The position numbers and the translations under genes are program-made. The notes beneath the pieces were generated by a model that was not told the DNA's origin, ran no database searches, and saw nothing but the letters and a program-made list of their open reading frames with translations. DNA of 64,000 nucleotides from Barnesiella propionica (lineage in GTDB: Bacteria > Bacteroidota > Bacteroidia > Bacteroidales > Barnesiellaceae), in contig NZ_JAOQJK010000004.1 of the NCBI RefSeq assembly GCF_025567045.1, positions 62,001-126,000 of the forward strand, given 5' to 3'. Below are positions 48,406-56,889 of this stretch, one piece after another (within the stretch, counting starts at the first letter, position 1; each line of letters opens with the position of its first letter).

Positions 48406-48930
48406 ATGTTAAGTAAAAAAATGGAAGAGGCATTAAATGCTCAGATTAATGCGGAATTTTGGTCGGCTTATCTTTATCTTTCTATGTCCGCACATTTTGC
48501 GGCAGCTGGAAATTCGGGTTTTGCAAACTGGTTTGAAGTGCAATTCAAAGAGGAACAGGATCATGCAGCTATTTTTACCAAATATATTCTTTCCCGTGGC
48601 GGCAAAGTTATGCTGAAACCTATCGACGGCGTAAAGACGGAATGGACGTCCCCGTTGAATGCTTTTGAAGATACGTTGGAACATGAACAAAAAGTTACGG
48701 CGATGATCAATAACTTGTATGCGATTGCTACGGAAGAGCATGATTATGCTACGCAGAGCATGCTGAAATGGTTTATCGATGAACAGGTTGAAGAAGAAGA
48801 AACAGCACAAGGCTTGATAGATAGTCTCAAAATGATCAAAGATAACGGTTTCGGACTGTACATGCTGGATAAGGAGTTAAAAGTCCGTGCTTATACTCAG
48901 GCTGCTCCGCTTGCCGGAAGTGCAGAATAA
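48406..48930 (+). CDS. ftnA: Bacterial non-haem ferritin
   Basis: A 174-residue iron-storage protein that oxidises ferrous iron and stores it in a 24-mer cage. Ferroxidase ligands are visible in NAEFWSAYLYLS (Glu17), FKEEQDHAAIF (Glu and His) and DTLEHEQKV, with a further Glu/Gln pair at about 127-131. The length is normal. It is monocistronic with a good promoter and terminator. Confidence 0.95.
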   Translation: MLSKKMEEALNAQINAEFWSAYLYLSMSAHFAAAGNSGFANWFEVQFKEEQDHAAIFTKYILSRGGKVMLKPIDGVKTEWTSPLNAFEDTLEHEQKVTAMINNLYAIATEEHDYATQSMLKWFIDEQVEEEETAQGLIDSLKMIKDNGFGLYMLDKELKVRAYTQAAPLAGSAE

Positions 48931-48949
48931 TTTTAATATGTTATCATAG

Positions 48950-48976
48950 AGCCCTCTTTTTGAGGGCTTTTTTTGT
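48950..48976 (+). terminator. Ferritin gene terminator
   Basis: AGCCCTC and its complement around a TTTTT loop, then a seven-T run. Confidence 0.85.
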
Positions 48977-49021
48977 TTTACGATAATTGTTTTATCGCAT
49001 GGTCTTATTATGACAGGAAGA

Positions 49022-49029
49022 TATTTTTG
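49022..49029 (+). promoter_or_regulatory. -7 box of the 125-aa hypothetical gene
   Basis: TATTTTTG matches TAnnTTTG. The predicted start lies about 5 nt before the ATG at 49041, so the mRNA would be nearly leaderless. Confidence 0.4.
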
Positions 49030-49040
49030 TCTATCAAAAA

Positions 49041-49418
49041 ATGCCTGTCAGAAATACTTTAACTTTACGGAACGCGGTCGATATTTATAAATCGGGATTG
49101 CAGGATGAACAAGCCCTGAAATTGATTGAAGAAACGGTAGCAGATGCAATTTTACAGTCGTTGTCACCTGAATATATGGGATGTGGCCTTTATGAGGCGA
49201 CCGGGCATATAGAATGCGAACCGTCTATAGATGCCGATTATTGTTTCCGAAAGTGGGGTTATATAGAAGAAAGTAATTATTTTGAACCTTCTTTTTTTGT
49301 TTGTACAAGCTGTGATTTGGAAATTGTCCTGTGGATTACCGGCGATCATGGCGAACCTTACTATCTCGATACTACCGAACTGGAGAGATACTTTTGTAAA
49401 TCAGAGAGATTGTTATAG
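49041..49418 (+). CDS. Hypothetical protein
   Basis: A 125-residue soluble protein I cannot assign. It is acidic, with no signal peptide or membrane helix. Visible traits are several cysteines, including an FVCTSC pair (about 93-98), and the sequence ITGDHGEPYYLDTTELERYF near the end. It lies between ferritin and a TPR/HTH regulator, both on the same strand, but each neighbour has its own promoter. The ORF, start and a -7 box support it as real. Confidence 0.6.
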   Translation: MPVRNTLTLRNAVDIYKSGLQDEQALKLIEETVADAILQSLSPEYMGCGLYEATGHIECEPSIDADYCFRKWGYIEESNYFEPSFFVCTSCDLEIVLWITGDHGEPYYLDTTELERYFCKSERLL

Positions 49419-49458
49419 GATAACTGCTTTGTTTTTGTCCGATATTGGGTAAAAGAAT

Positions 49459-49466
49459 TACTTTTG
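49459..49466 (+). promoter_or_regulatory. -7 box of the TPR/HTH regulator gene
   Basis: TACTTTTG predicts a transcription start near 49473, supporting ATG 49487 over the upstream ATG. Confidence 0.5.
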
Positions 49467-49486
49467 TATATAAAGAAGAACGGAGG

Positions 49487-51145
49487 ATGAAAAAGCTCGT
49501 ATGGTTGTCGGTTTTACTTTTTTCTTTCATATCTTGTCATCGGCAAGATATAAAAGAAATATTATGGGAAGCGGAAGAGTTATCAGACAGAAATCCCGAC
49601 AGTGTACTCCTGATTCTGGAACAAATCGATTATCCTCAGAAATTGCGGCCTAATGAGAAGGCATTATTCGGTTTCTTAAAGGCCAGAGCAGATGTTATGC
49701 TGGGAAAATCTATGGCAAGCGATTCTCTAATTTTATACACATTAGATTATTATAAAGAAAATAATGATAGCATACGGTTGCTCAAGTCATATATTCCGGC
49801 TTTCCATTTTTATAAATGGAAGGGTGATACGCTCCATATGCTTCGCATCTGGAATAAAGGACTGTCTTTAGCTGTGGATTTGGAAGATAGTATTTCCATA
49901 TCTTCTTTTTATGATATAATGGCTTATTGTCGTTTTAATCTGGGCAGAGATAATCCGGAATCTGTGGGTTATTTTAAGAAAAGCCTGAATTATCAGGATA
50001 AATCGAAGACATATTATATGCTCGGTCTCTGTTATGATACGATAGATAATGATTCTTTATACAATTATCTGGAGAAAGGAATAAAGGTAGCTTTGCAGCA
50101 AGAAAAAGATACATTAATAGCTTGTCATTACCTGCGTAATTATGCAGGTATAATGGTAAAGAGAAACAAAAGAGATAAAGCGATGGAATTAATCAGGCAT
50201 ACCTACCGTTTGTCTCCGTATTATAAGAACGTATTTGCTAATGATCTGATAATAGCTGAAATCTTTATTCGGGAGAATAACATGGATTCGGCTATGTTTT
50301 ATCTCGATAAAGGAGAACAGGATAATCTTAATATGAGTTTCGGTAAAAGTTCACAAGAAAATTTTACTCTTAAGAATCTCTCCGCATTATATAGAAGTAT
50401 TGTTAATTATACACGTAATCGTACATTGGATGTTCTCCCTATAGTCCGCTATAACGATTCCATTTATGTGGACATTAGAGAACAGTATAAACGGCTTCGG
50501 GAAAAAGATGAGATCCGAAATCAATTGGAACGCCAGAATCTGTTATTGGCAATAGACCGGCAACGTATATTTTTCGGGTCTTTAGCTTGCATTGTCCTTT
50601 TGATATTAATTATCGGGGCGATTTGTTTGTCTATTCGTAATCATCACTATAAGTTGGCTGAAGCGGAAGAACGTGTGGAGGTATTGACGCGCCTTTTGGA
50701 CGATGCTGTAAAAACAAACCCGGGAAAGGGACCTGACGGTAATCTTTTTAAGAAAATATTATTACAACAGTTAGGCATCATACGTTTGGTTGCTGTATCT
50801 CCTTCGGTACATAACCGGGAACTTTTACGTCGTATGGCGGAGATAACCGATAAAGAATTACCTGTGGAATCATTATTGGTGTGGGATGACCTTTATTCAG
50901 TTATCGATTCGGCATATAATGGTTTTTATTCTGGGATGGTAAATCTGTATAAAGATATACTGAATGAAAAAGAGATACAGCTTTGTTGCCTGTTATGTGC
51001 CGGGTTTTCCACAAAAGAGATAAGTGTAGTTGCACAACAAAGCGTACCTACGGTTTACCAGCGTAAAACAACCATTCGCAGAAAGTTAGGAATGGATGAA
51101 AAAGAAGATATTGTCATTTTTATCGCCTCCAAAATATATATGTAA
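49487..51145 (+). CDS. Membrane-tethered TPR regulator with C-terminal LuxR-like HTH
   Basis: A 552-residue regulator of the type common in Bacteroidales. It begins with a lipoprotein-like signal peptide (MKKLVWLSVLLFSFISC). TPR-like helices cover about 25-330, one membrane helix about 362-386, then a coiled coil (LAEAEERVEVLTRLLD). A C-terminal HTH ends the chain: NEKEIQLCCLLCAGFSTKEIS, then VPTVYQRKTTIRRKLGM. The layout places the TPR sensor in the periplasm and the DNA-binding part in the cytoplasm. ATG 49487 fits both the signal peptide and the promoter. Targets are unknown; the secreted EreA/ChaN-like gene downstream is a candidate. Confidence 0.78.
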   Translation: MKKLVWLSVLLFSFISCHRQDIKEILWEAEELSDRNPDSVLLILEQIDYPQKLRPNEKALFGFLKARADVMLGKSMASDSLILYTLDYYKENNDSIRLLKSYIPAFHFYKWKGDTLHMLRIWNKGLSLAVDLEDSISISSFYDIMAYCRFNLGRDNPESVGYFKKSLNYQDKSKTYYMLGLCYDTIDNDSLYNYLEKGIKVALQQEKDTLIACHYLRNYAGIMVKRNKRDKAMELIRHTYRLSPYYKNVFANDLIIAEIFIRENNMDSAMFYLDKGEQDNLNMSFGKSSQENFTLKNLSALYRSIVNYTRNRTLDVLPIVRYNDSIYVDIREQYKRLREKDEIRNQLERQNLLLAIDRQRIFFGSLACIVLLILIIGAICLSIRNHHYKLAEAEERVEVLTRLLDDAVKTNPGKGPDGNLFKKILLQQLGIIRLVAVSPSVHNRELLRRMAEITDKELPVESLLVWDDLYSVIDSAYNGFYSGMVNLYKDILNEKEIQLCCLLCAGFSTKEISVVAQQSVPTVYQRKTTIRRKLGMDEKEDIVIFIASKIYM

Positions 51146-51286
51146 TTCTCATATATAGATCATAAATTCATTTATATAGAATTTTTCTGAAATATACTGT
51201 TGTAATATAATGATAACTAGTGTATTATATAAATTAACTCAGAAAAAAATATAAGGTTATAGAATGAATCAACCTCACAAATAACT

Positions 51287-51294
51287 TAATTTTG
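51287..51294 (+). promoter_or_regulatory. Possible -7 box of the EreA/ChaN-like gene
   Basis: TAATTTTG matches TAnnTTTG, 108 nt before the ATG. No clear -33 element was seen. Confidence 0.35.
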
Positions 51295-51401
51295 ATTCCG
51301 GCCCGTAATAAAGATTTGGGTGTTTTCTCTTTTAAATAAAATATATACCATTTTGCAATTTTATTTTTTGTATTGATATTGTAAATTATAAAAAATAGAT
51401 T

Positions 51402-53024
51402 ATGAAATTTTTTATCGTATTAATTGTCATTTTTATGTCGGTTACCTTTTCGGTTTTTTCCATAAACGATATAGCAGATTTTAAAGTCAGGAGTATAGAA
51501 CGCAGGATCGTTGAGTATAAAGATACGTTCGATTTGTCTTCTCCGCTGAATTCATTCCTGACATTTGAATACTTAATAGTGAATGGAAAACGGGGTTTAC
51601 AAAGAGAGGCGTCTTCATATCGTATAAAATCATATATGGCTAAGTCTGGTGCTCCAGCTGTGCAGATTAATGAAAGTAAGAGGAATGGTATACTGCACCG
51701 AACGATCCGGGAAGTATGGACTTATAAAGATTCAGTAGCAGCTGTTATAACAGATTATGTCGATTCTCTTTGTTTGATCAGATTTATGAGCTGTGAGGAC
51801 GGAAAATGGCTTAATGCCGGAGAGGATATGAGTGTAACTCTTTTAAATGCGCGGAATGTCGTAAGAGAGAAATCACATAATTTTCTCTCTATGTTACGAA
51901 GAGTGCAATGCTTGAAATATGTACCTTCTGATACTTTGTCGTTTGTCAATTATTTAAATGAAGCAGGAATGGAACCGGAAGATTATTTGTTAAGGATGTT
52001 GGAGAAGCATAAGCTATTGATATATGGTGAAGTGCATAGGCGCAGAATATCGTGGGAGTTGATGAAGAGGGTAATCAGTGATCCCCGGTTTTACAAAACC
52101 ACAGGAACTGTTTATATGGAATTATCGACCGATAAGCAAAAAGAATTGGACCGTTTTTTTGATAATGAAACTATCAAGCCGGATATTATTCTGAGTATAT
52201 TTCAGGATGTTCAGATAAATGGATGGTATGACCGGGGTATGTATGAGTTTATACTTGAGTTGTGGAAGCTGAATAAAAGTTTATCCCCAAAAGACCGGAT
52301 ACGTGTTGTGGCAGTAGATATGCCACGTCCTTTCAGTTCTTTATATAGTAAAGAAGAATATAGTGATTTTTTCGATAATACTGAAGACCGTAATAACTGG
52401 ATGGCGGACCAAATAGAAAGAGATATGCGCTCTGCTATTCATACACAGAGCCATTTGTTTATCGTAGGATGTGCACACGCGTATAAATCCAGTGTCCCTG
52501 GTATTGCTTCTGCAGCTTCGGGAGAGGATGCCCGTTTGACGGTCGCGGCGCAGTTAGCGGGACGTTTTAAACAAGAAGATGTATTTACCGTATTTTCTCA
52601 TACTGCAATCATCAGTAATAATGGTGTGATTCATGGTAAAATAAGACACGGTGTCTTTGATTATGCTTTTATGAGAACCGGATATAAACCTGTTGCTTTC
52701 AGTTTGCAGAAAAGTCCTTTTGGGATGGAGCCTTTCGATGGGATTTATGAAATAAGTTATAACGAGAGTGCTGGTAATTATGTCGATAATTTTGATGGTT
52801 ATATTTTTCTCGAGCCGTTGGAGAATGAGGAATCAGAATATATTCTTTATGATATATTCACAGACGATTACGTGCAGGAACTGAAAAGAAGGGCTGTTAT
52901 ATCAGATTCGGAACATGAACGATGGTATGGTCTCCCTGTAAAAGATTTGACAAAAGAAGCTATTATTTCTAATTTAAAAAAAGCTACAGAGGGGAAGAAG
53001 CGGTGGGAGGCTCTTTTTCGGTAA
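51402..53024 (+). CDS. Secreted protein with EreA/ChaN-like catalytic motifs
   Basis: A 540-residue exported protein (signal peptide MKFFIVLIVIFMSVTFSVFS). The N-terminal 190 residues are unassigned. From about 200 it shows LLIYGEVHRRR, a run ending TVYMELS, VVAVDMPRP, and later HLFIVGCAHAYKSS. These resemble the GExH and H motifs of the erythromycin esterase/ChaN/TraB-type superfamily, whose members include haem-binding and hydrolytic proteins. The similarity is motif-level only. Substrate unknown. It follows the TPR/HTH regulator by 256 nt and ends at a strong terminator. Confidence 0.6.
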   Translation: MKFFIVLIVIFMSVTFSVFSINDIADFKVRSIERRIVEYKDTFDLSSPLNSFLTFEYLIVNGKRGLQREASSYRIKSYMAKSGAPAVQINESKRNGILHRTIREVWTYKDSVAAVITDYVDSLCLIRFMSCEDGKWLNAGEDMSVTLLNARNVVREKSHNFLSMLRRVQCLKYVPSDTLSFVNYLNEAGMEPEDYLLRMLEKHKLLIYGEVHRRRISWELMKRVISDPRFYKTTGTVYMELSTDKQKELDRFFDNETIKPDIILSIFQDVQINGWYDRGMYEFILELWKLNKSLSPKDRIRVVAVDMPRPFSSLYSKEEYSDFFDNTEDRNNWMADQIERDMRSAIHTQSHLFIVGCAHAYKSSVPGIASAASGEDARLTVAAQLAGRFKQEDVFTVFSHTAIISNNGVIHGKIRHGVFDYAFMRTGYKPVAFSLQKSPFGMEPFDGIYEISYNESAGNYVDNFDGYIFLEPLENEESEYILYDIFTDDYVQELKRRAVISDSEHERWYGLPVKDLTKEAIISNLKKATEGKKRWEALFR

Positions 53025-53042
53025 TTGATAATATGAAATAAA

Positions 53043-53072
53043 AAAACAGACTGTTGCAAAACAGTCTGTTTT
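53043..53072 (+). terminator. Terminator of the EreA/ChaN-like gene
   Basis: AAAACAGACTGTT and its complement form a perfect 13-bp stem with a 4-nt loop, 18 nt past the stop codon. Confidence 0.8.
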
Positions 53073-53096
53073 CGTTATGTGAGGTAAGTACGACTT

Positions 53097-53190
53097 ATTT
53101 ACTTAAAGCTTGAGTAACGTCTACGTGTTGGAGTGCATATGGCTCATCCTATCCGCGTTATACCGTATGAAGCAGCGATGTGGCATCTAT
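53097..53190 (-). pseudogene. Decayed second copy of the GGGtGRT gene 3' end
   Basis: The segment 53101-53125 matches the end of the intact GGGtGRT gene (near 55871-55899) with only two differences in 25 bases, in the same orientation. After a deletion of roughly 110 bases, 53133-53177 matches the gene further upstream (near 56007-56050) with scattered differences and a 2-nt insertion that shifts frame. This is a degraded copy, not chance. Beyond it, to 53422, I see no ORF or known element. Confidence 0.7.
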
Positions 53191-53422
53191 ACAACCTATA
53201 TCTATTATTTGGTAAATATCTGTATTATACTTAAATGATCAAAAGAACATTCGAGCTTATTAGTTACTTTACCAAACAGGTTTTCTAACGCATATTTAAA
53301 ATTAAAGTAATAGGATGTTGTTTTTTATAAGTTTTATAATGATTATTTCCTTTATGCACAGAGATTACTAAAATGTAGTAAATCATAATGGGACATACCA
53401 TGATTTTGGTGATGTCTAGATT

Positions 53423-53977
53423 TTATTTGATTTTATTTATATAACCTTTTCCATTACATGCAGGACATTTGTCATGGCTGTGGGAGGCTGGAACGGTTCT
53501 GTCGCACTCGTGACATATGTATGATCCGGTTCCATAATTTGGAGTGCTACATCCTGCAATCCATCCTTTTCCTTTACACATAGAACAGGCTTGTTTATAG
53601 GTTGAAAAATTATTTGTTGTATTATCAGAATTGCTATCTATATAATATGGAGGAGGGGTCGAAGAGGATAAGTCAAATATATAAAGAAGGGAAGCTCCAT
53701 CTAAATAAAGACAGAAACTATAATTTTTTTTAGATAAAAATATTGCATTTTTTTCTCCTGGATTTTGGTATAAGATTAGATCATTGCCATAATTGGGATT
53801 TTCTAGTTTAAAATTTAGTATACTACCCATCACATTTAATGAAATACCATTTTCAATAAACGATAATGTAGACATAGCTCCTGTTGCTCTTTCTTTGTAC
53901 AAGTAGTTTTGGGCGGACAATAAATTCTGAGAAATATAATAAATTAAAAAAAAGAATAAAAATAAAGATTTTTTCAT
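53423..53977 (-). CDS. Secreted protein with DnaJ-like zinc-finger motifs
   Basis: A 184-residue exported protein (signal peptide MKKSLFLFFFLIYYISQNLLSA). The middle is unassigned. The C-terminal 55 residues carry CSMCKGKG, ICHEC and CPACNGKG, cysteine pairs with the CxxCxGxG pattern of the DnaJ cysteine-rich domain. One of the usual four motifs is degenerate. No J domain is present, so it is not a DnaJ. It is encoded in an AT-rich stretch with a LysM lipoprotein 39 nt upstream on the same strand, probably co-transcribed. Confidence 0.65.
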   Translation of the reverse strand: MKKSLFLFFFLIYYISQNLLSAQNYLYKERATGAMSTLSFIENGISLNVMGSILNFKLENPNYGNDLILYQNPGEKNAIFLSKKNYSFCLYLDGASLLYIFDLSSSTPPPYYIDSNSDNTTNNFSTYKQACSMCKGKGWIAGCSTPNYGTGSYICHECDRTVPASHSHDKCPACNGKGYINKIK

Positions 53978-54016
53978 GTGAAAATTATAATTATGTATTT
54001 TATATTTACTTTTTAT

Positions 54017-54664
54017 TTAAATATATATAATTAGTTTCATGCCTTCATAGACCTTTATGGATGATAGTTTATTCCATCTTAAAATGTCTAAGATTGTTGT
54101 TTTATAAAGTGCAGCAATTTTTGCCATAGTTTCTCCTTGTTCTACCGTGTGTTCGACTCTCATTGTTGACTCTTTTTTAGAAGATTGCTTTTGGGGAATA
54201 GATCGTTCTTGCTGATAATTTACAGCAAATTCTGAAGCTGTTTCAGGCTGTTGAATGTTTGTGCTTTCCATTTCATTATGTAAAAAATGTCTATTTTCTA
54301 AATGTTTACATTCTGAATTAATAAATAGAGGGGTTCCTTCTACTATGTATTTGTTTTGTCCAAAGAGATAACACGACCAGCTTTTATTATAAATCACTCC
54401 GTCTGTTAATGCTATAGCTCCGGGGTATTGTTCTATTGCATTATCAATTGCTTCTTTCATGTCTGGAATACCTGGAATAAATAGTACAGACCATTTTGAG
54501 TCTACTCCTTTTACTCTTTTTGTAGCTTTTTGAAAATTACCACCTTGATTCGTAATAGGTACATTTTTTGATGAGATAATGGTAAAGTCAATGATTCTTC
54601 GAGAACAACTTGATAGTATTATAATACTAATAAATAATACTCCTTGTAATAAATGCCTTTTCAT
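54017..54664 (-). CDS. Lipoprotein with C-terminal LysM domain
   Basis: A 215-residue lipoprotein: lipobox ILSSC near residue 20. Residues about 25-115 form an unassigned domain containing GAIALTDGVIYN and YIVEGTPLF. A polar linker follows, then a LysM repeat (about 170-215: HTVEQGETMAKIAALYKTT to the end). LysM binds peptidoglycan, so the protein probably links the envelope to the wall. The codon use is AT-rich like the surrounding island. Confidence 0.7.
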   Translation of the reverse strand: MKRHLLQGVLFISIIILSSCSRRIIDFTIISSKNVPITNQGGNFQKATKRVKGVDSKWSVLFIPGIPDMKEAIDNAIEQYPGAIALTDGVIYNKSWSCYLFGQNKYIVEGTPLFINSECKHLENRHFLHNEMESTNIQQPETASEFAVNYQQERSIPQKQSSKKESTMRVEHTVEQGETMAKIAALYKTTILDILRWNKLSSIKVYEGMKLIIYI

Positions 54665-54884
54665 TGCAGTTTTGATTTAATGTATAATTGAATATAAATA
54701 TGTGTACTGTAATTTTGTTTTTAAAGCTCTTAATTCAAAGTTTTATTTGATTATTTAGACTATATTGTCTTTTACGTTTTTTAAAAGTTTAATGGAATTT
54801 TCCTATATAATCTGATTCAATAGTTGAAAGAACTAGTCATTGTGCTAAATATATGCTTGGTTTTGATAGTTATAATTTTATTTT
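54665..54884. other. AT-rich intergenic stretch
   Basis: About 220 nt of very AT-rich sequence upstream of the LysM lipoprotein. It must hold that gene's promoter, but no clean TAnnTTTG box was found. Confidence 0.3.
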
Positions 54885-55262
54885 TTAAATAATAAATTTT
54901 CTTTGTTTTTGGAATGAACGTACGTGATCAAGAATGTTTTTAATTGTTAAAAATTTAATATTATTGTTTGTGTATAATTCTTTGTATGTGTAAGTACCAT
55001 CACTTGACCAACTAGATATAAAGTCTGTAATATCTAATATTTGAATAGAAGCTTGATTTAAGCTAATATTTTTGCTATAATGTTTATTGGCATTCTGATA
55101 TAGGATATCCCTTCTAATTAATTTTAGTCTCTGTGATTAAATTGACGGAGCTCCATTCTGTTGACCATTCATTGCCTGTATCTGATTCATTGTTTTTGTT
55201 GCATGAGAAATAAGAGTGGATAGTATATGCTTGAAATAAAAAAATATATTGAAAGCTTTCAT
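54885..55262 (-). pseudogene. 125-codon ORF interrupted by one stop codon
   Basis: From ATG 55262 one frame stays open to TAA 54885 except for a single TAA at 55139-55137 (codon 42). In DNA this AT-rich a frame open for the remaining 83 codons is unlikely by chance, so it looks like a recently broken gene. The predicted product starts MKAFNIFFYFKHIL, with no recognised domain; the second part contains SIQILDITDFISSWSSDGTY. Alternatively only the part after the stop is translated, though no good start is visible there. Confidence 0.45.
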
Positions 55263-55348
55263 ATTAAAGTGTTTTGTTTTATATATTTTTTGCTGTAAAA
55301 TTCGTCAAAAGTATGGAATTTGTTAATGAAAAGATGTTGTAATATATT

Positions 55349-55579
55349 CTACAATATTGTAGAATTTTTTTCACATTCGTTGTATTCTTCGAGATAGTAT
55401 TTAAAAAAATTATATTTTAGAATAATTGATATTCTTAACAGTTGTTCTGTGTCAATGCTTTGTCGTTTGAAAATAGAGTATACATTAGTCCTGTCGCAGT
55501 ATAACTTATTTGCGAACCAAGTAACCGAGCGTTCTTGGTTGTGAAGTTCAGTTTCTATTAATTGACCAATGTGTATCAT
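55349..55579 (-). CDS. Small XRE-type DNA-binding protein
   Basis: A 76-residue helix-turn-helix protein. The core is RSVTWFANKLYCDRTNVYSI followed by FKRQSIDTEQLLRISIIL, a pattern I know from short Bacteroidales XRE proteins that occur singly in the genome. No sensing domain is attached. It lies in the AT-rich island next to a structured inverted-repeat element and may control the LysM and zinc-finger genes, which is inference from position. Confidence 0.75.
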   Translation of the reverse strand: MIHIGQLIETELHNQERSVTWFANKLYCDRTNVYSIFKRQSIDTEQLLRISIILKYNFFKYYLEEYNECEKNSTIL

Positions 55580-55605
55580 AGCAAAAAAGGCGGAACCCTT
55601 CGTGT

Positions 55606-55754
55606 CTTATTCTGTTCTGAGGTACCGCCAAGCACCGTAACGCGAATAAGCACGAATAGTTCACGCCCTATAGGACATGAACTCTCAGAAACTTATTCTC
55701 GCGTTTCTTCAATTTTGGCGGTTTTCAGAACAGAGAATAAGAGCTGAAAGCTCT
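55606..55754. repeat. Nested inverted-repeat element
   Basis: Three inverted repeats lie one inside another. The outer arms are 55607-55630 (TTATTCTGTTCTGA, then CCGCCAA) and 55714-55741 (TTGGCGG, then CAGAACAGAGAATAA). The middle pair is CGCGAATAAG (55641-55650) and CTTATTCTCGCG (55692-55703). The inner pair is AGTTCA (55658-55663) and TGAACT (55678-55683). A short AGAGCT/AGCTCT hairpin with T-rich tail follows (55740-55754). The whole can fold into one rod. It might be a small non-autonomous mobile element, a structured RNA or a recombination site. No coding capacity. Confidence 0.55.
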
Positions 55755-55817
55755 AATATTTTTTAAATAAGTATGAGAATGGAATCGCTATTCCTAAAAA
55801 TATTGTATTAAATAAAA

Positions 55818-55850
55818 ATAGGAGAGGAGGACTAGAAGTCCACTCTCCTT
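55818..55850 (-). terminator. Terminator of the GGGtGRT operon
   Basis: GGAGAG/CTCTCC and GGACT/AGTCC stack around a 3-nt loop, followed by T-rich sequence on the minus strand. Confidence 0.75.
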
Positions 55851-55868
55851 TTATATAAGTAACATAAG

Positions 55869-56870
55869 TTACTTGCTTAAAGCTTGAGCAACGTCTACGG
55901 CGATAGCAACGGTAGCACCTACCATAGGATTGTTACCAATTCCCAGGAATCCCATCATTTCCACGTGAGCAGGAACTGAGGATGAACCTGCGAACTGAGC
56001 GTCACTGTGCATACGGCCCATAGTATCGGTCATACCGTAAGAGGCAGGGCCCGCTGCCATGTTATCGGGGTGCAGCGTACGTCCTGTACCACCGCCCGAA
56101 GCAACAGAGAAATATTTCTTACCTTGTTCGAGGCATTCTTTTTTATAAGTACCTGCAACCGGGTGTTGGAAGCGGGTAGGGTTGGTAGAGTTACCCGTAA
56201 TAGATACGTCTACACCTTCTTTATGCATGATGGCTACACCTTCGCGTACGTCATCGGCACCGTAACATTTTACTTTTGCACGGGGACCGTTAGAATATGC
56301 TATTTCACGTACGACTTTGAGTTCGCTGGTGAAATAATCGAATTCAGTTTGAACGTATGTAAATCCATTGATACGGGAAATGATTTGAGCAGCGTCTTTA
56401 CCCAGACCGTTGAGGATACAACGGAGGGGTTCTTTACGTACTTTGTCCGCTTTGGCAGCGATTTTGATCGCTCCTTCTGCAGCAGCGAACGATTCGTGGC
56501 CGGCCAGGAATGCGAAACATTTGGTCTCTTCACGGAGCAGACGGGCTGCGAGGTTACCATGTCCTAAACCTACTTTACGGTCTTCGGCAACAGAACCGGG
56601 GATGCAGAAAGCCTGTAAGCCGATACCGATAGCTTCGGCAGCGTCAGCGGCGTTTTTGCAACCCTTCTTGATAGCGATGGCTGCACCTACAACATAGGCC
56701 CATTTTGCGTTTTCGAAACATATTGGCTGAGTTTCTTCACACGTTTTATAAGGATCGATACCAATACTGTCGCAAATCGCTTTTGCTTCATCGATGTCTT
56801 TGATTCCGTTAGCGTTCAGAGCTGCATTGATCTTGTCGATACGACGATCATAACTTTCAAATAATGCCAT
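55869..56870 (-). CDS. GGGtGRT-family protein of unknown function
   Basis: A 333-residue cytoplasmic protein found across anaerobes and named for its glycine motif, here SGGGTGRT (258-265). Other visible traits are many conserved Gly/Ala/Cys segments such as LGHGNLAARLL (102-112), FLAGHESFAAAEGA (121-134) and TGNSTNPTRFQHPVAGTY (225-242). No enzyme class is known to me. I start it at ATG 56870; the longer form overlaps the upstream gene. It lies 19 nt after a NifU-like gene, and the two nearly always occur together as far as I recall, suggesting one complex or pathway. Confidence 0.8.
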   Translation of the reverse strand: MALFESYDRRIDKINAALNANGIKDIDEAKAICDSIGIDPYKTCEETQPICFENAKWAYVVGAAIAIKKGCKNAADAAEAIGIGLQAFCIPGSVAEDRKVGLGHGNLAARLLREETKCFAFLAGHESFAAAEGAIKIAAKADKVRKEPLRCILNGLGKDAAQIISRINGFTYVQTEFDYFTSELKVVREIAYSNGPRAKVKCYGADDVREGVAIMHKEGVDVSITGNSTNPTRFQHPVAGTYKKECLEQGKKYFSVASGGGTGRTLHPDNMAAGPASYGMTDTMGRMHSDAQFAGSSSVPAHVEMMGFLGIGNNPMVGATVAIAVDVAQALSK

Positions 56871-56889
56871 ATTGTTTTCCTCCTTATTT

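Noticed and set aside
53200..53422. Possible small RNA or integrase remnant left of the zinc-finger gene
   Set aside because: I found no conserved protein pieces and no strong hairpin, so nothing can be supported.
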